A DNA stretch of 64,000 bases from Metallyticus violacea (GCA_030762175.1 CM060842.1:70111501-70175500); one strand, 5' to 3'; counted from the stretch's first letter, positions 50,420 through 63,419 are shown. Made by a program: numbers and translations. Notes: generated from the sequence alone by a model not told the origin.

Positions 50420-51110
50420 AGATGTTGAAACTGCCTCTCTTCATTTTCCATGCGTTTCTGGCATCGGCTTATGAAATTAACCATTATTCTCTCTGAGAAA
50501 TAGAAGAAATTTCTTCACGAATGTTGTTTCCGTTTATCTAATGTCTGTGGATTTGTCTCTTCCTCTAAAGCTCCCGGGGGGCAAAAATCTCAGGGGTTAA
50601 ATCGGGGGACCGAGGGGGGAGGGTCATGTGTTTTTATAATCGAATATTTCATTAATTGCATATAAAGAAACATGGGCTGTAGAGTTCTGATAGAAAGTCG
50701 TGAACCACATTCCTTCACAGTTAATTCGCGGGAAAAGGTTTGTAAATATTCTGCACATATCTATTACTATATTGTTTCTTTTTTAAAAAAAAATCGGTCC
50801 TATTGTTCTCTCGCCGCTAATGGCAACCCCACTCCTATCTTATGATCGTGCAGAGGTTTCTCGTGAAGCAAGTTGGGTTTTTCTGAACTACAATATCGGT
50901 TGTTTTGTGGATCAACATGCCCACTGTTGAAACTAAGATTTATCCGTAAAGAAAATTACATCAGGGTCAATTTCTTCGTTATAGACGCTATTTAAAATCA
51001 ATTCATAAAATCTACTCCTGGCTGCAGGGTCACCCAGTTTTAAGTTCTTGCACTACAATCATTTTATAGGGTTTTCTTCAGTAGCTTGGCGACCTTTCAA
51101 ACAGAGGAAT
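50420..51110 (-). mobile_element. DDE transposase relic (Tc1/mariner-like)
   Basis: The minus strand near 50990-50930 reads DPDVIFFTDKS, followed by a stop and a degraded segment. Then GVAISGERTIGPIFF (about 50770-50830), LTVKECGSRLSI and finally PPRSPDLTPEIFAPRE (about 50580-50630) appear. These correspond to the DE, G-..RIIGPIFF and PPRSPDLTP-DFF blocks of insect DDE elements. Stops and frame changes are frequent. A minus-strand frame at 51164-51346 (LLTSLLKAANFNDFSEKLPKR) lies directly upstream and could be an N-terminal remnant, but this was not recognised. Confidence 0.75.
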
Positions 51111-51349
51111 AGTAAATTCCAGTTTATTAAGAAAGACGTAGAAGTGAGCTCAGTGCTCCATCGTCAGCCTATTCTTGTGTAATAATATTGAACAGCAGCT
51201 TCAAGTTCCCTTTTGGGAAGTTTCTCAGAGAAATCATTGAAATTAGCAGCTTTTAACAAGCTCGTCAAGAGTGACTTGAAGCGATGATTGGCCTCTTGTT
51301 TAATTGTATCACACTTCTTTGTTATCAATATGAGTAGCCCTACCATTCA

Positions 51350-52395
51350 TCTGTCTTCGCTTACTAATAGATAAAGGCTTAGTTTCAATATGAATATGGT
51401 TTGTAGAATCCCTGAACAAACATTTATTTCCACCGAGTCAGTTTTTTATTTGGAGTCCAATGAGGAAGTCGTAGAACTGCGTTATGAAAAAGGACTGAAT
51501 CCCTAGTTTCAGTTGTGTTAACCTGCCTTTTTTGCTGCTGATTGTATGTATAATGTCTATAAGTTTTAATATTTTGCTAGAAAACATTAATCAGTTAAGA
51601 AATTCATCCTCCAAATTGCGCTGCCAAACAGTTTTCATGGGCAAATTTTGTCATGTGACGTTTTATTCAATTTCAGCAAACACTGTTTTAAACTTTTCTT
51701 GTTTAAATTTTTTCTTAAAAATTTCATGAATAGGTCTGATAGCCGCAGAACAAATTACAGCTCTCAGAGACATCCTACTTCTAATGCTTGCAAGCATCGG
51801 GGTGAAGTTTAAAAGTGTGAAAGGGGAGCTAAAAATTAAAGAAAAGTGCGATTGTGGATTGGTTCTGTAAAACAAAGTTCATTTGATGAGCATACCAGTA
51901 TATGAAGTGCATTTTGCGATATTGAACTTTTATTTTCCTTGTGGCCTCCCCTTTGTTACATTATTTGTCAGGAAAGCTCTTAAAGTTTGCACGATTATTT
52001 TGTGGTTTGGCTTTAAAAGTCGTTTTACTTCATTTTAGAAGTGTTTAAAAATTGCATTTCCGCTCGACGCCCCCGATTTAAAAAGTTCCTAAAAACTTTC
52101 AAATGCCATGCCGTTTTTTTCTCGTAACAATAAACCGACGCTGTACTTGCTCGGAGACATCAATTTTTTTCGTCTGACACTATTGCAAATTCTTTTATTT
52201 CCTACATAGTTGTTTCATGGCAAACTTCCAAGATTCATTTCGTGCGAGGTTCGTTTTAAAAGTTAGGTAGGTTAAACACTTTTTACAACTTTTTATTTTT
52301 CATTGAAGTGAGAAAGTGGGCACATTTTGTCAGCAGGCTGCAATGGAAAATAAATATGACCTCCTGATTGATAACAATATAATTTACAGAGAAAA
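51350..52395. other. Intron, no recognised element
   Basis: The two opposite frames at 51532-51729 and 51663-51875 have no recognised motif. Nothing else was seen. Confidence 0.4.
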
Positions 52396-52399
52396 CAAA

Positions 52400-52431
52400 T
52401 TATTATTATTATTATTATTATTATTATAATT

Positions 52432-52470
<39 letters not shown>
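52400..52470. repeat. Compound (ATT)n(GTT)n microsatellite
   Basis: About ten ATT units pass directly into about ten TTG units. Confidence 0.95.
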
Positions 52471-52474
52471 AACT

Positions 52475-54330
<1,856 letters not shown>

Positions 54331-54334
54331 GAGT

Positions 54335-54622
54335 ACATTTTTTTTTAATAGTGTTTAACGTCCATTTTTACTACTGAGGCACCACAGGCAGTGAACATTG
54401 ATGATACATGAAACGAAATGATATATTAGGAAAGGATTTTTTTTAATGAAAGAAATGTTCAATGCCTAAGTTTAGGAACCTTCTGGGCATTTGCCATTTA
54501 TGAGGATTGAGGAAAACCTGGAAAAAACCTCACTCAGGGAGTATGGTCCTGGCAGGATTTGAACCCCAGACCTCCTTCTCATGATTCTGCATCTGAACAA
54601 CCTCAGCCACCCAAGGCAGTCT
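54335..54622 (-). repeat. tRNA-derived SINE, family B, copy 2 (diverged)
   Basis: The order matches the copy at 43472: poly-T (poly-A tail), gtgtttaacg, ttttactactgag, atttgccatttatgaggat, an antisense B-box aggatttgaacccc, and an A-box remnant near the right end (aacaacctcagccacc). More substitutions than in copy 1 indicate an older insertion. Confidence 0.85.
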
Positions 54623-54629
54623 CCACATG

Positions 54630-55430
54630 TATTTTTAACTTAATCAGATCAGAATTTGAAAATGAATTTTAACACCATATACTGTATTTATGTGAGTGAT
54701 CTAAACATTCAGATGAAAGCATCATATGTGTATAGCAAACTTTATCTAGCTAATAAGAATTAATTACAATTAACATGGGGCTGCCATAAGAGTAATATAA
54801 TCAATAACTCTGGGCAGTTTAACATGATGCAGTAGCAAAAACATAATTTAAAAATTCAGAACTTGGTGGATTTTTTATTAAAAATCAATTGAATTTATTT
54901 TCTTAAATAGTAAAATCCAGGGCAAAATAAATTCATCAAAAAGAATACAGTCAAATAAAATGATAGAAACACCTTCAGCTGCTGCAACACCCTTGGCTTC
55001 CCTGGTTTGTTCAGAAAAATATCATGTAAGTTGCACTATCAGCCTGTACTTAGCTGCGGTTAAATTCTTTAATACCACCTTTACCATCATATTTATAAAT
55101 TAAGAGGGATAAATACCAGCTAAAAGTATTTGTAAGTAACCCAAGAAACTATCAATATAAAACTAATTAATTTTTAATACACTCTTTGCCAAATTCAGCA
55201 GTTTATTAATTATACATTTCATTTGCCTCTGAGAATTAACCTAATCCTGGTGCCAAGATTTAATCTTCTATGGTCTTTATTAGTGTATTATTCTTTGGCT
55301 ATTCAGATATTTAAGAAAATTATTGTGAGACTGTTTGCATGCTATTTTAGTATCCAACAATGATGTGTAATAAGCTTCCTTTATTGTTACTTTCTTGAAA
55401 ATCTCAAAAGACAGTGACTATCACCTTCTT
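54630..55430. other. Intron before pore copy A, second part
   Basis: I see nothing assignable here. Confidence 0.45.
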
Positions 55431-55439
55431 TAAAACACT

Positions 55440-55800
55440 TTCACCAGTCATTGTTCACTGCTTTAGCTGCTGCTTCAGCTCAGATGATAAACTCAAGTTT
55501 CATCCATGTTACAAATTGATATAAATAGTCTTGCAGGTTATAATGATTAAACATTACCAAATATTGTATTAAAATGTTCTTTCACATATGTTTTTGGACA
55601 AAGAGCAGCAATTTGGCACCCATCTCAAAAAGTTTTTTCATCTGCAATTTTTCATTGAGGATATTGTGCATTAATTCATTTGAGATTTGTGCAGGCTCAG
55701 CTACCTCACTCACTTTCACTCGGTGGTCTTCCATTGCAATATCATGGATTATTTTATTGATATCCTTCATAGAAAGCGAATTTAGATGTCTAAGGTGAAT
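55440..55800 (-). mobile_element. mariner transposase relic
   Basis: The minus-strand frame 55582-55770 reads INKIIHDIAMEDHRVKVSEV, AEPAQISNELMHNIL and MKKLFEMGAKLL. This corresponds to the mariner linker and second HTH (I.E.V..D.R.KV.EIAE..GIS...VH.IL.E.L.MKKL.ARWVP.LL). The strand to the left (55440-55580) is degraded and includes a WMKL remnant of the DETW region. It is a dead fragment. Confidence 0.8.
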
Positions 55801-55809
55801 TTTAATTTA

Positions 55810-57135
55810 GATGTTTATACATTTAAACTCCGAAATAAATAGTCTATAGTCTTCAACAGTGGTGCAACGTTTCCATTAATTTTATTTAACTCTGCTTTGA
55901 TCCGCACATAATTCATTTTTTCAAAAAAGAATGTTTAATCACTGCAAAGAATAACTTTCCCTCTCCATATTTTTATAGTAGATGTAGCAATTATCAATTC
56001 ACATGTCTACAAAACATTAATTATCCATGAACTTCATCATTAGTCATTATAGAATGACACTTTCAAAAAACTATATGACTTAACAAAATTTGCATAATTT
56101 TGTGGAAATTTATTAGACAATTTCAAGTTATATATTTAGAGTAAGCAGCTATTCTAGTTTCTTTATGAATATGAAAGCTATAAGTATTTTATGTTAGGTA
56201 CCCAACATAGATACAGCATACTTCAAAGCAATAAGTTTTTTGTCAACTGTTAGTATAAAACTCACAGCAACTTGGTCAATGTTCTTCTTCTCATTTGGTG
56301 CTACAGCCTCTATCAGGCAGCTTCCAAATTGTCCTCACGAGGCTGGGTGGACCTCATTCCAGACCTCTCTAACTTAGAAAAGTTCCTAAGTAGATACCGG
56401 GAATCAAACCTAAGCCTCCCAACCAGCAGTCAATAGACCAAGGAGATAGTCCAACAACTTGAATACTGTCAGAAAATGTGATACATTCTGGCAGTTGTCA
56501 CTTTATGGCCAGATTTATATCTGTAATTTACTTCTCATTGATTTTCAGCTTCAGTAGATGTTTGATTTTTTGTTCAATTAACCTTAATACTGTTTCAGTT
56601 CTGCCTTGCTCTTATTGGTAAAGGCAAAGTAGTTTACACCAAAAATGGTGGTTATTAATAGCATGCCACAGGAAGTAACTAAGATGTTGAAACAATTTAG
56701 ATACCTAATGTTTCTACTGGGATTTGCTAAAGACATTAACAAGTAAATAAGAATCTCTGAGTACTAAAAGATTCCATGAACTCTTAATGGATGTTCTTGG
56801 AAAAGAGACTTAGAAAAATATTTCTGGAGATATGCTAAAAGTATAGTTTACATTTGCAATGTAACTTCTTAATTGGTTTATACTAATACAGAAGGGCATA
56901 GTTATTTGTCTATGCTGACTCAATGCTGACTATGCAATATTTTTTCATGTTTGCTGCTTATTTCAAGATGGTTTTTCTTTGTTAAACATTATAACTTTTA
57001 ATGCAAAATGGATAATAGTCTTAACTACCCTGTTAAAAGTATATTTGATCATAATTATTTAGATTAAGGTTTTCGGTTCCCTAAGTAGTATTTTCATATC
57101 ACAACAATATTCTTGAAATATCCAAATATTTTTTT
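55810..57135. other. Intron with one SINE-like relic
   Basis: At about 56283-56470 the minus strand carries a tRNA-like B-box remnant (GGTTTGATTCCCGG) and a body with ggtgctacagcc, typical of a SINE relic. The rest is unassigned AT-rich intron. Confidence 0.45.
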
Positions 57136-57137
57136 CA

Positions 57138-57300
57138 TTTCGAAGGCAAATTTCCTTCATCATCAGCACGGTTCCACTTTGAGTTAAATGAGAGGAACCG
57201 TGCTGACAATGAAGGAAATTTGTCTTTGAAACATGTCCAAGTAAGTAGAATAAAACTAGTAAAATTTGAGTGATTTCTTCAAAAATAATGTGTTATATGA
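57138..57300. repeat. Hairpin plus repeat tail (Penelope-like terminal repeat type), copy 1
   Basis: Arms 57138-57175 and 57194-57231 are inverted copies (ggaaccgtgctga, gaaggaaatttg). The tail 57224-57300 (gaaacatgtccaagtaag ... ttatatga) is about 77 nt and recurs at 62249-62325, and inverted at 62157-62234. Read on the minus strand, the left arm holds CTGATGA, a short GAAGG/CCTTC stem and GAAA, which resembles a hammerhead ribozyme core. Confidence 0.8.
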
Positions 57301-57304
57301 TACA

Positions 57305-59027
57305 ATTTTTTCATTTGTTTGTTTCTTTGTATGTTATACCAGATAACTTAATTTGTGCTAACCATGCTCTCTTATGCAAATAAAGTCATTTTATACACCA
57401 ATTTACAATAAGTGTTTTTGACCTTCATTCAGGTAACACACACACATATTCTGCAGTCTTCCTAATGCTTTTAAAATTCATAACTTGAATATTCATTTGT
57501 TTCAAGCTTGCATTCTGTAGTTATTGCAACACACAAAATGCCTACTTCCTTTTTATTATTTTGTTATTAAATCAATAAAAGTACTCTGAAAATAAATGGC
57601 TACTGATAATGTAGGCAAAAGGTGAAATTGTGACCATAGAAAGTTGGACACTGAAAGAGAATTAAATTATAACACAATTATTTTTTCATAATTATTAATA
57701 TTAATATTTTGAATGTGATGAAATGAAAGTGTTATTTTCAAAAAGCCTATAATTCATGTTTTTCAGCATGGTAATTAAATATTTATTCCTAGTTAGTTTA
57801 AATGTTAACAAGAGATCAGTAGTCTTGTAGTCTTGCCATAAACACACACATTAATATCTTGTGAAAAATGGTAATAAAATTATTGAAATTGAATTGAATT
57901 AGAAATGATCAATTTCATAAGCATAATGCCAATGAAGACCTAATGGACATTATTAAAAATATTGAAAAAAATGTGATTCTTATTGGATATACTCTAATAA
58001 TCTACTCAGAAGCAGTCAAATAAAGTTTTAAAACATGGTTTAGAAACTGTTCTTATTTAATAATTTATAATAATTTCAGCAATAACAAACAGGCACTAAC
58101 TCATTTGAACAGACCTAGGTGTGACCCCTGGTACTCCAAGAAAAATATAATCAAGGCTTTGCTTTTTACGGTTTTCCATAGTTGAAAGCAGAACACTTGG
58201 TTAGCTATTTGCTTACCACAAAAACCTAAAGAGTCTCATTGCTAAAAATCAATTAAAATAGTACAAAAAGGCAACAATGCATCTAAATTCTGTATGAAGA
58301 AAGTTATGATAGCAGATATTGCAGCAAGACAACTAAGACTATCCATCTGAACCAAAAATGAGCCACTTGCTACTATTGCAGGTTTACAGACAAGAATCAA
58401 CAAGTCATGGAAAAAATAATGCAGTGAAATAAATAACTATAAAAAAGCAAGGTAAAAGATAAAAGTAGTTAAATAGTCTTGCTAAGCAAATAGTATTTTA
58501 GAAAAGAGAATAACAGCCACTAAACTTGACAGAAATTGACTTCTAGAAAAAGATGCATAGTAATTAAATGTTTAGGTAAATACATTAAACATAGCTATTA
58601 ATTACCATTGATTTATTTCAAACTAAAAACTAAAACATACACTTTTGCCACACGTAATAAATATACTAATTAATTAGTATAACACAAATAATTAAATAAA
58701 GATTTCAAAACCAGTGTGCACTAATTAATTTATACATCATAGTTAATACCTCCTAAAAGATGATTTTATATAAGTTTTCAGGGATACCTTCATTTTGTTA
58801 AACAACATCTAAAGGTGAAGGTTCCCTCATTAAGATTTTTTTAAAAAAATTTCCTTCCTGAAGGAAACAACCTATTCAAAATATATGAACAGTATTGGTT
58901 CCTTCAATATCCTTCCAATAGTTTTAGTAACCTTTCACTAGCTCCAGCTAATTAATTTCCCAAAGAAAAATATTTCAGGAGATGGCTTTGCAGAACTATG
59001 GTTGGATATTAAAGAGGGTTTGTGCAG
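57305..59027. other. Intron before pore copy A, last part
   Basis: This is AT-rich and without a recognised exon. It ends in aaagagggtttgtgcag, a purine-rich, apparently weak acceptor. Confidence 0.5.
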
Positions 59028-59285
59028 GTTCCAACAGATAAGGAGTCAACTTTTTTCACATTCATGGATCCCCTGGGGCTGGACATCTGGTTACTGGTTA
59101 TGGCAGCCTTCACTATAGCCTGCTTCACTTTGTTTGCGCTGGCTCGCTTCTCTCCTTATGAGTGGCGTAACCCAAGACCCTGGCGCCCACGCCCAGACTA
59201 CCTTGTCAACCAGTTTTCTCTAGCCAACAGCTTCTGGTTCATCACTGGCACCCTTTTGCGTCAAGGCTCTGGTGTCAATCCTAAG
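59028..59285 (+). CDS. Kainate-type glutamate receptor, M1-to-pore exon, copy A (Arg at the Q/R site)
   Basis: This is a 258-nt exon (86 codons, phase 0/0) from ttgtgcag|GTTCCAACA to CCTAAG|gtagac. It holds the pre-M1 linker (VPTDKES), M1 (about residues 19-38, IWLLVMAAFTIACFTLFALA), the RFSPYEW signature, a loop and the re-entrant pore helix NQFSLANSFWF. It then ends in GTLLRQGSGVNPK. The residue at the Q/R site (exon residue 78, codon CGT at 59259-59261) is Arg in the genome, and the residue four further on is Gly (59271-59273) instead of the usual Asp/Glu. By analogy with edited AMPA and kainate receptors, channels with this exon should be poorly calcium permeable, low in conductance and insensitive to polyamine block. 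No stop or frame break suggests a pseudoexon. It is about 56% identical to copy B and the same length. Confidence 0.93.
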
Positions 59286-60620
59286 GTAGACCATTTCTTC
59301 CATCCTTTCTTCCATCCTTCCTTGCATTTTACTGTAGCATTTGCTTTTTTATCACCTTTTACTCATTTTAATTATTTTCAGTTTCATTTGTTTCAGATTC
59401 AGGATATTATCTAACATTTAAACATTTTATCAGGCCTGTTAAATATAAGCACCATAAAATGCAGTTAAATGCCTCCTAGTGGAATAGTATTTTCATAAAT
59501 AAAAAACTTTCTTTAGTGCAACACATCACCAAAGCAACAATTATTCTTAGAGAGAAAACATATTGTTCCTTCAACAATAGCATAAAAAAGAAAGAAAAAG
59601 AAGACATAACTTTGTTTTTATGTATATACCAATATTTTTTTCTTTATTCTGGAAGTTAAGTTCATGACTAAAATTATATACAAGTTTATTAACTAACTAA
59701 GTCTTTTAATAATAGTTGTTGGAATTATTAGCATGTTTAAAATCCATTTAGGTGTACATATTTTTTTGTTCTTTTTTTGGGAGCAACTAAACATTTAAAT
59801 GAAAACATATTAATTTTGTTATTTTCTTGCAACTAGGAGTAATAAGCTATACAAATACTGCTACATTCTTGGGAAGTTTACTACAGAAAAAATAATTACT
59901 GTAAATATTCTTTGATTTTAATTACACAATTATATATCAGCAATTTTTTTAACGTGTTCTATAAATTCATTTAAGACCATTCAGAAAATAAGACATTTTT
60001 AAAAAATTCTATTGGAACTCACAAATGAAGCTTGTTAAATGTAAAATATATCTAATCTGTCATCTAACACACTCTTATGCTTCACTTGCTTTTAAATATG
60101 GTGGGACCGCTTTTGTCAAGTTGTTGCGTCGTCAAGTTGGTTGTTGATGTCTCTTTGAAACTGATCCCACCGTATTTAAAAATAAGTGAAGCATAAAAGT
60201 GTGTTAGACGACAGATTGGATATAATTTACAGTGTTTATATAATCTGTCATATATAATCTGTTTTTTTTTAACCAAGTCCCTCAATAAAGTCTTTGCCTT
60301 GTAGCTTTGAAAGGTCTTAAATACACAACTAATTCAAATATATAAATAATTTAGGTTGATAAATTTAATATTTTTATCATCACTTAATAATTTTCAATTT
60401 GTTTATCTTATTTTCTGAGCTTTCTGCACATTTAATATTCATGATTTAAGGTCAAATTGCACTAAAGATTGTTTAAAGTCATTTGCATGTACATACATGT
60501 TACTTATATAATTTTTTGCTACTGGAGGTCATATAGAGCTGAATTTTAAGGTGCTGATTGATCATCAGTCTCCCTCTGTAAAGAAATTGGCATAGAGTGA
60601 AATTGAGAGAAATTGTGCAG
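59286..60620. other. Intron between the two pore exons
   Basis: This 1335-nt intron contains no exon. Its notable content is the long hairpin at 60041-60230. Its right end (aattgagagaaattgtgcag) is a purine-rich acceptor sharing tgtgcag|gttcc with the acceptor of copy A. It is too long for simple steric exclusion of splicing. Confidence 0.7.
60041..60230. repeat. Hairpin repeat with 66-nt arms between the pore exons
   Basis: Arm 60041-60106 and arm 60165-60230 are reverse complements over 66 nt with seven differences. Six are transitions, and three of the seven become G-U pairs in plus-strand RNA. The 58-nt loop contains a repeated gtcaagttg. It lies 390 nt upstream of pore copy B. It could be a MITE or foldback element, and in the transcript it would form a long stable stem. 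Confidence 0.92.
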
Positions 60621-60878
60621 GTTCCCACAAGCCAGCCAACACGACTATTCAGCTTCATGAACCCTCTGGCAGTGGATATCTGGCTGTATGTGCTGGCGGC
60701 ATATGTGCTGGTGTCCATCACAATGTTTGTGGTGGCTCGCTTCTCTCCATATGAATGGCACAACCCCCATCCATGTGACTTGGAAAACCATCTTGTGGAG
60801 AACCAGTTCTCTCTCGCCAACAGCTTCTGGTTCACCATTGGCACACTAATGCAACAAGGCTCAGATCTAAACCCTAAG
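60621..60878 (+). CDS. Kainate-type glutamate receptor, M1-to-pore exon, copy B (Gln at the Q/R site)
   Basis: This 258-nt exon (86 codons, phase 0/0) runs from ttgtgcag|GTTCCCACA to CCTAAG|gtagta. It has the same layout as copy A: pre-M1 linker (VPTSQPT), M1 (IWLYVLAAYVLVSITMFVVA), RFSPYEWHNPHPC, pore helix NQFSLANSFWF and GTLMQQGSDLNPK. The Q/R-site residue is Gln (CAA, 60852-60854) and the +4 acidic residue is Asp (60864-60866), as in unedited, calcium-permeable kainate receptors. NPHPC and MQQGS are nearly identical to vertebrate GluK subunits, so this is the canonical copy. The CAA codon could in principle also be edited to an Arg codon by A-to-I editing; copy A needs no editing. The M3 exon that must follow was not found before 64000. 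Confidence 0.95.
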
Positions 60879-60879
60879 G

Positions 60880-61870
60880 TAGTACCAGGTAACCCTTTTC
60901 ACCCTGCATAGCCTGCATTATGCACTCAGAGATAATATTCAGATCGATTCAGTTCATTGATTTGCAAATGTACATTAAAATTTTTTAACATAGTAGAACA
61001 CAAGCAGATATTCCCCCATCAACAATTGTATTGCACCTTCATTAAATTGAATTTTATATTGCTTTCCACAAAATGTATACTTATATTCCATGTAATTACC
61101 ATTATTAGTGATGTGGCACATTCTGAGAGAATTTGAAACCACTACAATATCATAGTAGTATGCACTTAATAAACTAGCATGCTAACATTCACATGCTATT
61201 GTTCTAGTTGATAATAGCTTCTCCCTCTTTTGCTCATTAGTAATTGGGGAAAGAAAGACAAACAAAACCACACACACAAAAGCACATGTAGCAATCTATA
61301 ACTTCAAACTTATAATTTTTAACACATAATTTATTGCTAGTAAAATGAACAAATGGCAATATGTTGTTTAAATAATATATGATTAATAAAATGGCCCCCT
61401 TTTTCCTTGTGCATAAGTTATGGAATGGATGTTATGTCATTCAGAAGCTGAAACTTTCACCATTGATGGAGGTAGTATGATCAGTCTTCATACACCCAGG
61501 AATTTATAGGACAGGAAACTACTATGTATTTATTTGTACAGTAGACGGGGCCAGCCTAGACTAGACAGAAGAGAAAAATCCTTCTGTCACTTCCAAATAT
61601 AGACCAAACCATGCAGTCAACAGTTAAGTGCTAATCCAGTGATATAAAAAAATCAATAAAAAAATAAAATATCAATTAGCAATGCTACAGGTTTTTCCAT
61701 TAAAATACAGAAATGCAGATTCTTCTGTATGAACAGCAAAATTAAAAGGGAAATAAAAACCCTTTGCTAAACCTCTGAACAAAAATTCATACTTTCATGA
61801 ACTTATCTATATTATACATCATACTAAACAGCAATATTTTTCAGTAGTATCATCACAGACTATAAGCCAA
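60880..61870. other. Intron after pore copy B, no M3 exon seen
   Basis: No sequence encoding the expected RIVGG...SYTANLAAFLTV (M3) was seen. The stretch is AT-rich intron. Confidence 0.5.
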
Positions 61871-61877
61871 ATATGAG

Positions 61878-62100
61878 TGGCTGAAACTACTACCACACGG
61901 GTTTGTGAATCAGTTCAAATCCCACCAGAACCATTCTCCCTCAGTAAGATTTTTCCCAGTTTTCTTTAATAGCAAATGCTAGGGAAGTACCCTAAATCTA
62001 AGGCATGAAATGCTTCTTTTCTAAAATTCCTTTTCTATTTTATAATTTTCTGTATCATCAGCATCCATTGCCTGTGATACCATAACAGTAAAAATTGGTC
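61878..62100 (+). repeat. tRNA-derived SINE, family B, copy 3 (diverged)
   Basis: This is the plus-strand counterpart of the copies at 43472 and 54335. It has a B-box remnant agttcaaatccc, then ccagaaccattctccctcag, tttttcccagttttctt, agcaaatgctagggaagtac and a terminal tttctgtatcatcagcatcc. The head is decayed. Confidence 0.8.
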
Positions 62101-62156
62101 TTAAACACTGCAAAACAAATTTGAATAGTCCTGGATTTTCACAGTGAAATATAGTA

Positions 62157-62325
62157 TCATATAACAAATTATTTATAAGGAGGTCACTCAAATTTCACTA
62201 GTTTTATTCCCTTTACTTGGATATGTTTCAAAGGAACAGAAAATTTGCCTTTGAAACATGTTCAAGTAAGTGGAATAAAACTAGTGAAATTTGAGTGACT
62301 TCCTCATAAATAATTTGTTATATGA
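62157..62325. repeat. Hairpin repeat with arms of about 77 nt, copy 2
   Basis: Arm 62157-62234 and arm 62249-62325 are near-perfect reverse complements (tcatataacaaattattta at the outer end, cctttgaaacatgt near the loop). The loop is only about 14 nt. The right arm matches the tail of the repeat at 57224-57300, so the left arm is complementary to that upstream copy. Confidence 0.92.
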
Positions 62326-62329
62326 CTGC

Positions 62330-63415
62330 AAAACAAGCTGCAAAATTGAGTAGGGTTATGAAATTAACTGTTATACATTTATGGAGTTTTAAACTGTTTG
62401 TCAATATTAGTCTTTAATTTATATTTCATGCAGGACTCATACTTTTCTGGAATTTGGTTAAAACAGTTGCATTATCAAAAACCTCTTTAAGCATCCAATT
62501 TTTTATTATTTATTGTTTATCATTGTTCCTGATGTTCACCAGTACATTCGTTAAAATTGTTATATGGCTTAAGCTAAAATTTAGAAAATTATGTGAGATC
62601 TCTATCTTTCTAAAGCTGACATTTAGAAAAATTATGTGAGACCTATATCTTTCTATCTTTATCATACAAAAGATAAATCTCGGAAATGACTCTTGTGTCT
62701 TTAATCCTAAAGCTGTTTTTCTATAAATATTCAAAAATTTTTATTAACCGGTACAATGTTCCCAGTTTAAACTTAATGTATAATATTATATTATTTAAAA
62801 GTAGTAAAATGTGATGATAATGGTGATGATGAAGCATAAAAAAATTGACAATATTACAAAATTTGAAAAATATTTTCTTGTGTATTTCAAACATGGTATC
62901 AATCTAATATATTAGAATTTCAGGATAAACCTTATTGTAATTGCAACATAATAATGGATAAAGTGATCCCTTATAATAATCTTCATACCTCCATGTAATC
63001 AAAAATCAAATTGCCCCTTTCCCATAACCATACCAAATTCAAAACTTATAACAGTTACATTATTAGAACTAAGAAGCCAACATATTATATCAATTTTTCA
63101 TTTTGTTTTTCTCTGCATGTAAACCAGACTGGTAGGCAATAGCACATGGCACAGCTGTTCATAGCTAGCCCACGACAAAACCAGCAAAATACTGAAAATG
63201 TGCTTATCCTTTTCACAGAAAATTAAATTTCTCCTCCCCAAGTCAATGGGCTGTAAGACATGCACTTCAGTAACCCTGTAGGGATGAAATATTTTTGAAA
63301 CAGAATTTGCTAATGTATAGCTGATCCCATCTTGTTTGCTAACTTTGGAAAATTTAAATGTTGTACTCACAAAACTGTTGACAATGGAGTGGTAATATAT
63401 CCTAAACATAGGTAT
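62330..63415. other. Intron, no recognised element
   Basis: AT-rich. Two 42-nt near-repeats (aaaattatgtgagatctctatctttct type) lie at about 62585-62655. No exon was recognised. Confidence 0.45.
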
Positions 63416-63419
63416 TCAT

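Noticed and set aside
59028..59285. Pore copy A as a decayed pseudoexon
   Set aside because: It has no stops, exact length and phase, canonical splice dinucleotides and all family signatures. The Arg and Gly differences are at functionally meaningful sites.
60500..60844. Minus-strand frame overlapping pore copy B
   Set aside because: It is a shadow of the true exon on the plus strand.
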